The notes under the pieces: model-generated
The model's input: only the letters and a program-made list of their open reading frames with translations
Databases searched by the model: none
What the model was told of the DNA's origin: nothing
Position numbers and translations under genes: made by a program
Source of the DNA: Grimontia celer
GTDB taxonomy: Bacteria > Pseudomonadota > Gammaproteobacteria > Enterobacterales > Vibrionaceae
Direction of reading: 5' to 3'
Assembly: GCF_900055185.1 (NCBI RefSeq)
Contig: NZ_FIZX01000003.1
Coordinates: forward strand, 124,001 to 188,000
DNA length: 64,000 bases
Shown here: positions 50,712 to 60,619 of the stretch, piece after piece
Numbering within the stretch: position 1 is the stretch's first letter
Layout of the letters: each line of letters starts with the position of its first letter

Positions 50712-50990
50712 ATGGGATTCTCATTGGGGGAACAACTAGACATTACACAGGTGATGGACCTAAAAGATCGCCTGCAAGCCGAATTAGAGCAGTCCGACAG
50801 CTTGCTGATCGATGGTAGCGAAGTATCACGTGTTGATGCGCCAGGATTACAACTTCTACTCACCGCCAGAAATCTCTGTAACAACCAGTCTATAGGTTGG
50901 AAATGGGAAGGTGCGTCCGGTGAACTAGTAGGAGCAGCAAAGACATTAGGATTGATTGAGCCATTGGGTTTAGTCGATTTTGCTGAGTAA
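50712..50990 (+). CDS. STAS-domain protein heading the chemosensory operon
   Basis: Small cytoplasmic protein of 92 residues from ATG 50712 (GGGGAGG upstream). It is a single STAS domain, the fold of anti-sigma factor antagonists, with LLIDGSEVSRVDAPGLQLLL (about 35-54). Asp46 occupies the place where SpoIIAA-type antagonists usually carry a phosphorylatable Ser or Thr (D-S-A/S-G), so phosphorylation control is doubtful. It lies 31 bp before cheY. Its partner is unknown; a scaffold or regulatory role in the chemosensory array is conceivable. The open frame upstream to 50616 is AT-rich and not STAS-like. Confidence 0.82.
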   Translation: MGFSLGEQLDITQVMDLKDRLQAELEQSDSLLIDGSEVSRVDAPGLQLLLTARNLCNNQSIGWKWEGASGELVGAAKTLGLIEPLGLVDFAE

Positions 50991-51021
50991 GTTTTTCAGG
51001 TAGTTCAATCAGGGTGACAGT

Positions 51022-51381
51022 ATGCGAAAAATTCTAGCTGCGGACGATTCTGTATCAATTCGTCAAATGGTAAGCCATACGCTCAAAGAAGCGGGCTATC
51101 AGGTAGAAACGGCTAACGATGGTGCCGAAGCACTGCAAAAAGCCAAGTCAGGTCAATACGATGTCATTATTTCTGACGTCAATATGCCGAACATGGATGG
51201 ACTGGAATTCGTCCGACAGGTTCGAGCTGTACCGCAATACAAATTCACACCGATTCTGATGCTGACCACTGAAACGTCGGCAGAGAAAAAGAGTATGGGT
51301 AAATCAGCCGGTGCCACTGGCTGGATTGTTAAGCCATTTAATCCCGACACGCTATTGAAGACCCTGCAACGCGTTATTTAA
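51022..51381 (+). CDS. cheY: CheY-type response regulator
   Basis: Single receiver domain of 119 residues. The acidic pair is Asp8/Asp9, the phospho-acceptor Asp52 (DVIISDVNMP), the conserved Thr is in MLTTE and Lys104 in IVKPF. No output domain, so it acts by protein contact or as a phosphate sink. Probably the cognate regulator of the CheA encoded 22 bp downstream. In the V. cholerae and P. aeruginosa F7 systems the matching CheY does not control the flagellar motor. Confidence 0.93.
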   Translation: MRKILAADDSVSIRQMVSHTLKEAGYQVETANDGAEALQKAKSGQYDVIISDVNMPNMDGLEFVRQVRAVPQYKFTPILMLTTETSAEKKSMGKSAGATGWIVKPFNPDTLLKTLQRVI

Positions 51382-51403
51382 GTGTTCAACCAAGGAGACC
51401 GCT

Positions 51404-53473
51404 ATGGCTTTGGACATGGACCAACTGCGCCGGATTTTCTATGAGGAGTGTCGTGAGAACCTTGAAGTCCTAGAGCGTGAGCTACTTGCCCTTGACCCGG
51501 ATGCTGATGTTGATCTTGATATCATCAACACTATTTTCCGGGCTGCTCACTCTATAAAAGGCGGTGGTGCGACCTTTAACCTCAATGAAATCAGCCAGTT
51601 TACTCATGTCATGGAGACACTGCTCGACGAAGCCAGGGAAGGGAAGCGTCGTCTGGATGCCGCCACCATTGATTTGCTCCTCAAAGGGGGCGATTGCATC
51701 AACAGCATGTTGGTAGCTTATGAAACTGATACAGATTTCGACCATGCGCTCCGAGATGCACTGACAGATCAGCTCAATGATCTTCTCAATGGCGGATCGG
51801 CTTCCGATAGCGCAGCGCCAGCAGCTCAATCCGAGGAAGCTCTGCCTGAACAAAGCGGCGGCTCGGGCGATTGGATCGTTCTCTTCAAGCCCCATAAAGA
51901 GATGTTTTTCTCGGGCAACGATCCTGTACGCATCCTTCGGGAAATGTTCGATCTTGGCGCGGAATGCGTCATTGAATGTGTGCAGGACACTTTGCCGACG
52001 CTTGACGAGATCGAGCCTGAGATGTGCTACCTCAGTTGGAAGATCTCGGTAGACAGTGTTGTCACCCGAGATCAGATTGAAGAAATCTTCGAATGGGTGG
52101 AAGACGAATGTGATCTTGAAATCACTCAAGCGGAAGGCGAGCAGACCGAAGAAGCTGTGCCAGAGAGTGCGCCAGTTGAATCGACTCCTGCTGCAAGTAG
52201 TGCGCCTACACCTGCTGCAGCGGCCAAGCCTAAAGCGCCATCGAAGGCACCTGCTTCAAAAGCCGATGCGGTATCGTCAATCCGTGTGGAAATCGACAAG
52301 GTCGATAACCTTATCAACCTCGTTGGTGAGCTGGTTATTACACAATCCATGCTCACTGAACTCAGCCAGAACTTTTCTGAAAGTAAGCTCGAACGCTTGC
52401 AAGCTGGGCTTGACCAACTGCTGCAGAACACCAAAGAACTGCAAGAGAGTGTGCTGAATATCCGCATGCTGCCAATCAGCTTTGCGTTCAACCGCTTCCC
52501 ACGACTTATTCGTGATTTGTCCTCCCAATTGGGTAAGAACGTTGAATTGATCATCGAAGGTGAGCAGACAGAGCTTGATAAAACCGTGCTAGAGCGTATT
52601 ACCGACCCATTGGTTCACTTGGTACGCAATGCAGTAGACCATGGCTTGGAATCGCCGGAGGTTCGTGCAGAGAAAGGCAAGTCAGAAACCGGACGCGTCA
52701 ACCTTTACGCCTATCACCAAGGCGGGTCTATTGTGATCGAAGTGCGTGATGACGGTGCTGGCCTCAACAAAGAAAGGGTCTGGAAAAAAGCCATCGAGAA
52801 AGGTCTGCTTCATGCAGAAACTGCAATCGATGATCTTTCCGATCATCAGGTCTACAACCTGATTTTCGCGCCGGGTTTCTCGACAGCAGAAGTCGTCTCG
52901 GATGTATCCGGCCGCGGTGTGGGCATGGATGTGGTGAAGCGAAACATTGAAGATCTAGGCGGACATATCGAAGTGGACTCTAAGCCCGATGAAGGCAGTG
53001 TGTTCCGAATCAGCTTACCACTGACGCTCGCCATCCTTGACGGGCAATTGGTGAAACTCGCCGATCAAGTCTTTGTCGTCCCACTCATTTCGATTATCGA
53101 ATCCATTCAAATCGAATCTGATCGCGTGAAAGTGGCGACGGGTGGTGTAGAGCTTTACCGACTGCGTGATGAAAATATTCCAATCCTCCGCTTGAAAGAA
53201 GAGTTTTGCCTCGGCGAATCCGGTGCACTCGACAAGCAACTGCTGTGTCTGGTGGAAGCCGGTGGCAACCGAATTGGTCTGCTACTCGACGAAATGCTTG
53301 GGCAGCAGCAGGTGGTGATTAAGAGTCTTGAATCTAACTACACCCGCGTGAATGGCATCTCGGGTGCGACGATTCTCGGTGACGGTTCGGTATCGCTGAT
53401 CTTGGATGTGCAGGGGCTGATGACAGGATTCCTGAGTCGCGTCGGCGATGCCAACAGCCATATTGCGGCATAG
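51404..53473 (+). CDS. cheA: Chemotaxis histidine kinase CheA (F7-type)
   Basis: Receptor-coupled kinase of 689 residues. In order: Hpt/P1 domain with phospho-His49 in FRAAHSIKGGG; a P2-like CheY/CheB-binding domain (about 157-245, starting WIVLFKPHKEMFF); an Ala/Pro/Lys linker (about 255-285); P3 dimerisation (about 290-355); P4 ATPase with N-box HLVRNAVDHGLE, G1 VRDDGAGLN and G2 GRGVGMDVV; P5 CheW-like regulatory domain (about 545-680). All catalytic motifs are intact. AAGGAGA lies upstream of ATG 51404. It is followed by two cheW genes. Confidence 0.96.
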   Translation: MALDMDQLRRIFYEECRENLEVLERELLALDPDADVDLDIINTIFRAAHSIKGGGATFNLNEISQFTHVMETLLDEAREGKRRLDAATIDLLLKGGDCINSMLVAYETDTDFDHALRDALTDQLNDLLNGGSASDSAAPAAQSEEALPEQSGGSGDWIVLFKPHKEMFFSGNDPVRILREMFDLGAECVIECVQDTLPTLDEIEPEMCYLSWKISVDSVVTRDQIEEIFEWVEDECDLEITQAEGEQTEEAVPESAPVESTPAASSAPTPAAAAKPKAPSKAPASKADAVSSIRVEIDKVDNLINLVGELVITQSMLTELSQNFSESKLERLQAGLDQLLQNTKELQESVLNIRMLPISFAFNRFPRLIRDLSSQLGKNVELIIEGEQTELDKTVLERITDPLVHLVRNAVDHGLESPEVRAEKGKSETGRVNLYAYHQGGSIVIEVRDDGAGLNKERVWKKAIEKGLLHAETAIDDLSDHQVYNLIFAPGFSTAEVVSDVSGRGVGMDVVKRNIEDLGGHIEVDSKPDEGSVFRISLPLTLAILDGQLVKLADQVFVVPLISIIESIQIESDRVKVATGGVELYRLRDENIPILRLKEEFCLGESGALDKQLLCLVEAGGNRIGLLLDEMLGQQQVVIKSLESNYTRVNGISGATILGDGSVSLILDVQGLMTGFLSRVGDANSHIAA

Positions 53474-53482
53474 GAGGAGCAA

Positions 53483-53989
53483 ATGAGTGAGCAAGCCCTG
53501 GCTGTAGCAGAAAACAAAGATGAAATGGTCAACGGTGAAGACCGACTCAAGGGATCGGATTTCCTGAGCTTCGATCTGGCTCATGAGCTTTACGGTGTTG
53601 ATATCCAGACCGTTGAGGAGATCCGGGTTTGGGAGTCGCCCACACTGATTCCAAGAGCGCCTGAATTCATTCTTGGAGTGATCAACCTCCGAGGAATGAT
53701 CGTGCCCATCATGGATCTTCGTGTCCGATTCGATATCGGAAAGGTGGAATACCTTCCCACGACTGTGGTGTTGATCCTCAAAGCAGGTGAAAACGCCGGA
53801 AATCGCATGATGGGGATCGTCGTGGATGCAGTGTCAGATGTGATCGACATGGGAGACAACAGCTTGATCCCACCGATTGGTGACTCTGTTGTGATGCCGT
53901 TTGTCAGCGGCCTACTGAATGTGGATGCGCAGGTAATGAGCCTGTTAGATGTGGATGCGCTGCTCGACATCGACAACCTGGTGCATTGA
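53483..53989 (+). CDS. cheW: Coupling protein CheW (first copy)
   Basis: Adaptor linking receptors to CheA. 168 residues, a single CheW domain (about 25-165) with DFLSFDLAHELYGVDIQTVEEIR at the start and VINLRGMIVPIMDLRVRF (about 69-86). An N-terminal extension of about 25 residues precedes the domain. It lies 9 bp after cheA and 10 bp before the second cheW. Paired cheW genes occur in V. cholerae cluster III. Confidence 0.94.
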   Translation: MSEQALAVAENKDEMVNGEDRLKGSDFLSFDLAHELYGVDIQTVEEIRVWESPTLIPRAPEFILGVINLRGMIVPIMDLRVRFDIGKVEYLPTTVVLILKAGENAGNRMMGIVVDAVSDVIDMGDNSLIPPIGDSVVMPFVSGLLNVDAQVMSLLDVDALLDIDNLVH

Positions 53990-53999
53990 GGAGTGAGAG

Positions 54000-54473
54000 A
54001 TGTCTGAAGAAGTCATGGAATACCTCAGCTTCCTTATCGACGAGGAAGAGTACGGACTGAACATTCTAGACGTGAAGGAAGTACGTGGTTGGTCGGAAGT
54101 GCGCAAACTGCCAAACAGTGAAAGTTATCTGCTGGGCGTTTTAGAGCTTCGTGGTGAGTACATTCCTATTGTGGATCTTAGGCAACGTTTCAGCATGGAT
54201 CCGTCGGTATTGAGCAAAACCACGGTGGTGGTCATTGTGCGCAATGCCAAAGGCCAATCGCTGGGCGTTATCGTGGATGCAGTAGCTGAAGTCTATCAGC
54301 TGTCCGAAAGCCAAATAAAATCGGCACCCGGTTTTGTGAAAATTGATGAGCGGTACATTGAAGGTATCGCATCAGTTGATGGCAAACACGTGGTGTTGAT
54401 TCGTTTAGAAAAACTGTTCGATTTTGACGAGTTGCATGAAGTAACGCAGCCAGATTTGGTTAGCGAGGAATAA
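54000..54473 (+). CDS. cheW: Coupling protein CheW (second copy)
   Basis: Single CheW domain, 157 residues: [24 protein letters not shown] at the N-terminus, [18 protein letters not shown] (about 46-63) and [23 protein letters not shown]. It differs clearly from the upstream copy, so the two are old paralogues rather than a recent duplication. It lies five bp before the receptor gene. Confidence 0.94.
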   Translation: MSEEVMEYLSFLIDEEEYGLNILDVKEVRGWSEVRKLPNSESYLLGVLELRGEYIPIVDLRQRFSMDPSVLSKTTVVVIVRNAKGQSLGVIVDAVAEVYQLSESQIKSAPGFVKIDERYIEGIASVDGKHVVLIRLEKLFDFDELHEVTQPDLVSEE

Positions 54474-54478
54474 CAATT

Positions 54479-56863
54479 ATGTCGTGGTGGAAGAAAGAGC
54501 AAACAGCTGCAGCTGAAAACACACAAAAAGATCAAGGTTTAAAAGCTCATATTGTGTCTGCGTTGGATGCGGCGCAGACGGCACTGATGATGGTCGACCG
54601 GGACTTTAAGGTGTTTTATGTCAATAACAAATCTATGGAATTGTTGAAGATACATGAAGCCCTGTTCCGTTCAAAATGGCCGAGCTTCCGCGCTGAGAAA
54701 GAATGGATCGTTGGAGCTTGTATCGACATGTTCCACTCCAATCCAGCGCATCAACGACAGATGCTTTCGAACCCGGCGAATCTCCCTTATGAAACTAACA
54801 TTCAGGTCGAAGATGTGACGCTTCGCCTTGTGGTGGGAGCGGTCACTGACGACAAAGGCGATTACATTGGTAATACGCTTGAGTGGGATGACATTACCGA
54901 GGATCTGAAAGCTGACAATGAGCGCGCCCAATTGCAAGCGGCGATCGATCAATCACTGACGGCGATGGTGCTTATTGACCGCGACTTTGCCATTACCTAT
55001 ATCAATGAAGAAACTGTCAGATTGTTCGAATATCATCAAGCGTCATTCAAACAAGTTTGGCCTAGTTTCATGGCCACCAGAGATTGGTTGATGGGCCGTT
55101 GCATTGATGAATTCCACAAAAACCCTGCGCACCAGCGCCAGCTTCTGTCTGATCCTAACAATCTCCCTTACAAAACCGATATTCAGGTCGCTGGAGTCAC
55201 TATTGAACTCAATGTTGCTGCAATTGTTGATGCGAAGGGCAAGTACATTGGCAACAGCTTAGAGTGGCGTGATGTGACAGCAGAACGTGAGCGTGAGATA
55301 GAAGTTGGACGCTTAGTTTCTGCGGTGGAAGGTATGACCACCAACATCATGATGGCCGACAAAGACGGCAATATTACCTACTGTAACCCTGCACTGACAA
55401 AATTGCTTGGTGGTCGTGAAAGCGAATTGCGAACTATTTTCCCTGGCTTTCAGGCGGATGCGCTGGAAGGGAAGAATATCGATATTTTCCATAAAAACCC
55501 GGCGCACCAACGCAGCATTATCAGCAATCCGGACCGCTTACCTTACACCGCCGAAATCAAAGTGGGTGAGCTTGAATTCTCACTGACCTGTATCGCCATG
55601 TATGACGCGGCGGGCAACTACATTGGCCCTGCTCTGCAGTGGGAAGATATTACCGAGCAAATGGCGGGCCAGCGTGATGTTCAAAGGCTTATTGAGGCGG
55701 CCTCCGAGGGGCGTTTGGACACGCGTATGGATACTTCTAGATACACCGGTTTTATGGCTAACCTGAGTGAAGGCATCAATGGTTTGCTCGATTCAATGGT
55801 TTCGCCGCTGAATAACTGCAAAGACGTTATGTCTAAAGTCTCGGCAGGGAACCTCAAGGTAAACATGCCGGAAGACTACAAAGGGGATTTCGCCCTGTTG
55901 AGCGAGGCGGTGAATACCTCCATTACTAATCTTCGTGACATGGTTGAGAAGATCACTGCGTCCTCTTCCCGCGTGGCATCGGCGTCCGGTGAGATTGCCG
56001 ACGGTAACTCGGACCTGAGTGAACGAACTGAAGAGCAGGCAGCAAGCCTCGAAGAAACTGCCGCCAGCATGGAAGAGATGACCTCAACCGTGAAGCAGAA
56101 TGCAGAAAGTGCCAATGCGGCTAACCGTCTATCACTTGATGCCAGTACTAAGGCCCAGAAAGGCGGTGAAGTTGTGAAGCAGACCGTCAAAGCCATGGGT
56201 GAAATCAACAAAGCGAGTAAGCGCATTTCAGACATCATCAGCGTGATCGATGAAATCGCCTTCCAAACTAACCTGCTTGCCTTGAATGCAGCCGTTGAGG
56301 CAGCGAGGGCTGGTGAGCAAGGTCGTGGTTTCGCGGTGGTTGCCGGTGAAGTGCGTAACTTGGCACAGCGAAGTGCTGGTGCAGCAAAAGAAATCAAAGA
56401 TCTCATCAAAGACAGTGTTGAAAAGGTATCTGAAGGCTCAAGGCTGGTGGATGAATCCGGTGAAATGCTGAATGAGATTGTCGATGCAGTCGGTGAAGTG
56501 AGCACACTGATTGGCAAGATCAACTCCGCGAGTCAGGAGCAGGCGACCGGTATCGATGAGATCTCGAAAGCCGTGGTCAAGATGGATGAGATGACCCAGC
56601 AGAATGCAGCATTGGTTGAAGAGGCCTCAGCGGCCAGCCAGTCACTACGTGACGAAGGTAGCGAGCTTCTCAATCTGATCGGTTTCTTTCAGGTAGACAG
56701 CGCCAACACGGGGTTCAGTGCAGCCAGAGAGCCGATTAAGAGCTTCTCAGGAAGCGCGCCAGCTTCGCCAAGAGTGTCAGTGCCTGCACCGGCGACAGTG
56801 AAGAAAGTGGCCAACGGTACTCCTTCTTCAATGGCAGACGAAGATGATTGGGAGGAGTTCTAA
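54479..56863 (+). CDS. aer2: Aer2-like soluble chemoreceptor with three PAS domains and a WEEF tether
   Basis: Cytoplasmic receptor of 794 residues with no membrane segment. Three PAS domains lie at about 27-142, 152-268 and 281-394. Each has NPAHQR (His91, His218, His343) and a closing EW or QW (Trp136, Trp263, Trp388). These match the haem-ligand His and O2-stabilising Trp of Pseudomonas Aer2. Two HAMP-like units (about 402-490) and an MCP signalling hairpin (tip [20 protein letters not shown]) follow. The last five residues DWEEF fit the xWxxF tether; P. aeruginosa Aer2 ends GWEEF. V. cholerae Aer2 (VCA1092) has two haem PAS domains, so the third is notable. Haem binding is inferred. Confidence 0.93.
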   Translation: MSWWKKEQTAAAENTQKDQGLKAHIVSALDAAQTALMMVDRDFKVFYVNNKSMELLKIHEALFRSKWPSFRAEKEWIVGACIDMFHSNPAHQRQMLSNPANLPYETNIQVEDVTLRLVVGAVTDDKGDYIGNTLEWDDITEDLKADNERAQLQAAIDQSLTAMVLIDRDFAITYINEETVRLFEYHQASFKQVWPSFMATRDWLMGRCIDEFHKNPAHQRQLLSDPNNLPYKTDIQVAGVTIELNVAAIVDAKGKYIGNSLEWRDVTAEREREIEVGRLVSAVEGMTTNIMMADKDGNITYCNPALTKLLGGRESELRTIFPGFQADALEGKNIDIFHKNPAHQRSIISNPDRLPYTAEIKVGELEFSLTCIAMYDAAGNYIGPALQWEDITEQMAGQRDVQRLIEAASEGRLDTRMDTSRYTGFMANLSEGINGLLDSMVSPLNNCKDVMSKVSAGNLKVNMPEDYKGDFALLSEAVNTSITNLRDMVEKITASSSRVASASGEIADGNSDLSERTEEQAASLEETAASMEEMTSTVKQNAESANAANRLSLDASTKAQKGGEVVKQTVKAMGEINKASKRISDIISVIDEIAFQTNLLALNAAVEAARAGEQGRGFAVVAGEVRNLAQRSAGAAKEIKDLIKDSVEKVSEGSRLVDESGEMLNEIVDAVGEVSTLIGKINSASQEQATGIDEISKAVVKMDEMTQQNAALVEEASAASQSLRDEGSELLNLIGFFQVDSANTGFSAAREPIKSFSGSAPASPRVSVPAPATVKKVANGTPSSMADEDDWEEF

Positions 56864-56865
56864 CA

Positions 56866-57717
56866 GTGGACGCCATTCAGGCGCTGAGCCAAATCGAAGA
56901 GCAGCGCGAGTTTGAGTTTACTGACAAGGATTTTAAGTACATTCAGGAGTTCATGCTCAGAGAGACAGGCATTTCTCTCTCTGAGCGAAAGAACTCCATG
57001 GTGTACGGACGGTTGGCAAGACGCTTACGTCGCACAGGGCTCGATAATTTTCGGGATTACTTTAGCCGTGTTGAGAGCGACTTGGACGAACGGGTCGCGT
57101 TCATCAACGCCCTGACCACAAACAAAACCCAGTTCTTTCGCGAGAAGCACCACTTTGATTTTCTGGTGGACACGTTGGTGACGGAATGGCAAAAGCAGAA
57201 AAAGCGCCGTATCCGCATTTGGTCAGCCGGCTGTTCAACAGGCGAAGAACCTTACACCATTGCATCAACATTGGCTGCGTGTGGCCTGTTAACGCCGAAT
57301 TATGACTGCAAAATTCTGGCGACAGACCTCGATACGCAAGTGCTGGAAGTGGCCAGAAATGGCACGTATGGCATTGACGCAATGAAGGCGATTCCCGACC
57401 AGATGTTGCGACATGGATTCATTCGCGGAAAAGGTAAAAAACAGGAACTACTGAAAGTTAAACCCCTGCTTCAACAGGCAATCACGTTCAAGCAACTGAA
57501 CTTGATGGGGGACTGGCCACACAAAGGGCCACTTGATGCCATTTTTTGTCGTAATGTCATGATTTATTTTGAGAAAGATGTGCAGCAGATGCTTATCCAG
57601 CGCTATTGGGAAAAACTTGGAAGCGGCGGCATTCTTTTTATCGGTCACTCAGAAAGCATCGGACAGATGGGAAGTCGGTTTGAAAACCTGGGACAAACCA
57701 TGTTTCGCAAACCCTGA
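56866..57717 (+). CDS. cheR: Chemoreceptor methyltransferase CheR
   Basis: SAM-dependent methylation of receptor glutamates, opposing CheB. 283 residues from GTG 56866, with GGAGGAG upstream inside the end of the receptor gene. N-terminal helical domain (about 15-85, with YGRLARRLRRTGL), then the SAM fold with IWSAGCSTGEEPYTIA (about 116-131), LATDLDTQVLEVA and DAIFCRNVMIYF. It probably docks on the DWEEF tail of the preceding receptor. The frame allows an ATG at 56848, overlapping the receptor gene, but GTG has better spacing. Confidence 0.93.
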   Translation: MDAIQALSQIEEQREFEFTDKDFKYIQEFMLRETGISLSERKNSMVYGRLARRLRRTGLDNFRDYFSRVESDLDERVAFINALTTNKTQFFREKHHFDFLVDTLVTEWQKQKKRRIRIWSAGCSTGEEPYTIASTLAACGLLTPNYDCKILATDLDTQVLEVARNGTYGIDAMKAIPDQMLRHGFIRGKGKKQELLKVKPLLQQAITFKQLNLMGDWPHKGPLDAIFCRNVMIYFEKDVQQMLIQRYWEKLGSGGILFIGHSESIGQMGSRFENLGQTMFRKP

Positions 57718-57761
57718 CTTCGGAGTCCCCCGTCCTGCATTAACATCGAACAGAGCTCTGT

Positions 57762-58403
57762 ATGCATAAGATTTTGGAGCTTACCGGATGTCCGATTGGG
57801 GCAGGGGCGAGGCGTTTCTATCACCCCGGTAAGCAAATGATGATGGTAAAGATTCAGCCCGGCGAGGTCTATGTGACCAACGAGCGTGAATTGATCTCGA
57901 CGGGATTGGGATCTTGCATCTCAGCCTGTGTTTGGGATCCCTTCGTCGATCTTGGTGGCATGAACCACTTTATGTTGCCCTTCGGTGATGCAGACGACAT
58001 TGAAGGCTGGGATCCCACTCAGTGGCGATCTAATGCAGCGCGATATGGCAACTATGCCATGGAATTATTGATCAACACCTTGATCCAGCAGGGTGCTATC
58101 AAGAGTCGTTTAAGGGTGAAGCTTTTTGGCGGCGGCACTGTGATGGGGAAGCAGGCCAATGTGGGTGAAAAGAATATTGAATTCATCCGCAATTACATCA
58201 AAAGCGAAGGATTGACGCTGGTAGGGGAAGACTTAGGCAGCGAGTTCCCCAGAAAGGTGGTATTTGACCCTATGACAGGCAAGGCCTGGGTGAAGAAGCT
58301 TCGTGGTTATCGTGGTGAGGTAGAAGCAGAAGAAAGCAGTTATAAACGTCGCCTGGTCAATGAGGCGAAACGACAAGATGACGACAGTGCGGAGCTTTTC
58401 TAA
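57762..58403 (+). CDS. cheD: Chemoreceptor glutamine deamidase CheD
   Basis: Cysteine hydrolase that deamidates receptor glutamines; in P. aeruginosa the Che2 CheD acts on the Aer2 receptor. 213 residues. Catalytic Cys52 and His69 lie in [14 protein letters not shown] and GGMNHFMLP, and the third residue is the Thr of FGGGTVMG. The start has a 44-bp gap after cheR, and the stop overlaps the cheB start by one base (TAATG). Confidence 0.94.
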   Translation: MHKILELTGCPIGAGARRFYHPGKQMMMVKIQPGEVYVTNERELISTGLGSCISACVWDPFVDLGGMNHFMLPFGDADDIEGWDPTQWRSNAARYGNYAMELLINTLIQQGAIKSRLRVKLFGGGTVMGKQANVGEKNIEFIRNYIKSEGLTLVGEDLGSEFPRKVVFDPMTGKAWVKKLRGYRGEVEAEESSYKRRLVNEAKRQDDDSAELF

Positions 58404-59446
58404 TGGGAAAACGAGTACATAAAGTACTGATTGTTGATGACTCTGCCGTTTTTAGAGCATTGCTCAGTGAAATTATCGATTCAGATCCTCAACTTGAGGT
58501 GGTGGGCGCGGCAGTTGATCCCTACGAAGCGCGCGAAAAGATTAAGAAGCTCAAACCTGATGTGATCACATTGGACATCGAAATGCCCAAAATGGATGGT
58601 GTTCAGTTCTTAAGAAACCTGATGCGTCTCCACCCTATGCCAGTGGTGATGATTTCCACACTGACTCAACACGGGGCAGACGCCACCTTGGCAGCGCTTG
58701 ATTTGGGTGCTGTTGACTACTTCCCCAAACCTACTGAGAACGTAGCGGCTGAAATGGGCAACTATCGCCAGTTGGTGATAGAGAAAGTGAAGATGGCAGC
58801 CTCTGCCAACATTGCGGGTGCAACTCACCGTTCACAAGGCGAAATCAGTGTATCGGGACGTAACCTTTGCTCTGACTTCGACATTATCGCCATTGGTGCA
58901 TCAACAGGTGGTACTGAAGCCATCCGTAACGTCTTGGAATCACTCCCTGAGATGATGCCACCGATTGTCATTACGCAGCACATTAAGGCGGTATTCAGTA
59001 AGTCTTTTGCCGAAAGGCTCAACCGCGCCTCCAAACTACAGGTGGAAGAGCTTTCATCGGATAAAGCGCCACTTGTGAATGGACGTGTCTATGTTGCTCC
59101 AGGAGACATGCACATGCAGGTGGTAAAGCGCGCAGGTCGTTATTACTGCGTGCGTAACGACGGAGAACCCGTTCAGCGCCATAAGCCATCTGTTGATGTG
59201 ATGTTTTCCTCCATTGCGGAAGCAGCAGGTAACCGTGCTATGTCGATTCTCCTTACCGGTATGGGTAGGGATGGGGCGGAAGGCATGCTGGAAATGCGCG
59301 AAGCGGGCGCAGTGACTGTCGCGCAGGATGAACACAGTTCGGTGGTGTGGGGAATGCCGAGGGCAGCAGTAGAAATAGAAGCGGCACAGCAAGTGCTGCC
59401 ATTGGAGAAAATCGCGACTTACCTGGTAGGCAAAGTGTATGGGTAG
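58403..59446 (+). CDS. cheB: Chemoreceptor methylesterase/deamidase CheB
   Basis: Response-regulated methylesterase removing receptor methyl groups. 347 residues. Receiver domain (about 7-125) with Asp58 in [13 protein letters not shown], linker, then the esterase domain (about 155-345) with catalytic Ser in [11 protein letters not shown], His in VITQHI and Asp in [11 protein letters not shown]. Start overlaps the cheD stop; the 3' end overlaps the next gene by 8 nt. Confidence 0.95.
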   Translation: MGKRVHKVLIVDDSAVFRALLSEIIDSDPQLEVVGAAVDPYEAREKIKKLKPDVITLDIEMPKMDGVQFLRNLMRLHPMPVVMISTLTQHGADATLAALDLGAVDYFPKPTENVAAEMGNYRQLVIEKVKMAASANIAGATHRSQGEISVSGRNLCSDFDIIAIGASTGGTEAIRNVLESLPEMMPPIVITQHIKAVFSKSFAERLNRASKLQVEELSSDKAPLVNGRVYVAPGDMHMQVVKRAGRYYCVRNDGEPVQRHKPSVDVMFSSIAEAAGNRAMSILLTGMGRDGAEGMLEMREAGAVTVAQDEHSSVVWGMPRAAVEIEAAQQVLPLEKIATYLVGKVYG

Positions 59447-60611
59447 AAAAAGCGTTAGATGGGTCATCGCATTATTGGGGATTGCTGCAGGTTGTTATCC
59501 GCTGGTGGCAGCACAGACGCCATTAACGATGTCGGCTGCGGTAGTTGTGTCACTGGCTGTGTTGCTTCTGGTGAGGCAAGGCGAGAGCGATGTCAGTGTG
59601 AAAGCAGATGTTGTCGAGGAATTCCCGCTGGATGACAACTCTGTCTCTTATGAGTCAACGGCCATCCTGAGAAAGATTCACAGCATCCTGAATATTGAGC
59701 TGATCCCTATCCGGGAGCAGCTCGACCGCCAGCAAGAGGTGATCAATGACTCGGTTCATAACCTCAACTCCAGTTTTTTCGGCATGGAGCGCGCGGTGGG
59801 AGAGCAGTCAACACTCGCGAAACACATGGTGACTGAGCTCCTGAACAACGAAGACAGTGAGTACAACCTCACCAAAGTGTTACCGGAAACTGAACAGGCG
59901 ATCGACCAGTACATTGACCTTCTGGTGCAGGTGTCGGAGAAATCCATTACGGCAATCCACTGTATCCACGACATGTCAGAAAAGCTTCAGGCGGTATTTG
60001 GTCTTCTGGATCAGGTACAGGCGATGTCTGACCAAACCAACCTGCTGGCACTCAATGCGGCGATTGAGGCTGCCCGGGCCGGTGAGCTCGGAAGAGGCTT
60101 TGGTGTGGTAGCAGCGGAAGTGCGTGATTTGGCAAACCGCGCATCGACGCTCAACAGCCAAATCCACCGCGACATCAACCTTGCTCAGGATACGGTCAAG
60201 CAAACCAGCTCGATAGTGGGTGAGATTGCCACGCTTGATATGACCACATCCATAGAATCTAAAACGCGCATTGAATCCCTGTTGAAAGGCGTACAGGAAG
60301 TTAACCAACAGGTCACCCTGGAGATCGGCAAGATGACCGACCAAGGTGAAGCGGTGCGCGCAGAAGTATCTAAAAGTATTCAGGGCCTGCAGTTCGCAGA
60401 CATTGTGTCTCAGCAGGGCCAGCACGTACTTAACAACCTCCACATTCTGGAAGACCTCAATGCCCTCATTATGGCGAGTTTGGAGTCTGGCAATGTGGAT
60501 TGGGTCGCGCTGCATAAAGCAGTGGATGATATTGAAGAAATGGCTGGCTCAGCAGAGCGAGCCCCGGCAAAACAAATGTCTGCAGATGAAGGCGACATAG
60601 AATTGTTTTAG
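59439..60611 (+). CDS. Short membrane MCP-like signalling protein
   Basis: Receptor-like protein of 390 residues. Two adjacent N-terminal membrane helices (about 8-25 and 30-47) leave almost no periplasmic domain and no HAMP. After a helical region comes an abbreviated MCP signalling segment with tip [22 protein letters not shown] (about 199-220), but the long methylation helices of ordinary receptors are short. It starts inside cheB (ATGGG overlap). The position equals V. cholerae VCA1088. It may be a membrane anchor or accessory of the array rather than a ligand receptor; this is inference. Confidence 0.87.
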   Translation: MGRKSVRWVIALLGIAAGCYPLVAAQTPLTMSAAVVVSLAVLLLVRQGESDVSVKADVVEEFPLDDNSVSYESTAILRKIHSILNIELIPIREQLDRQQEVINDSVHNLNSSFFGMERAVGEQSTLAKHMVTELLNNEDSEYNLTKVLPETEQAIDQYIDLLVQVSEKSITAIHCIHDMSEKLQAVFGLLDQVQAMSDQTNLLALNAAIEAARAGELGRGFGVVAAEVRDLANRASTLNSQIHRDINLAQDTVKQTSSIVGEIATLDMTTSIESKTRIESLLKGVQEVNQQVTLEIGKMTDQGEAVRAEVSKSIQGLQFADIVSQQGQHVLNNLHILEDLNALIMASLESGNVDWVALHKAVDDIEEMAGSAERAPAKQMSADEGDIELF

Positions 60612-60619
60612 GAGACACT

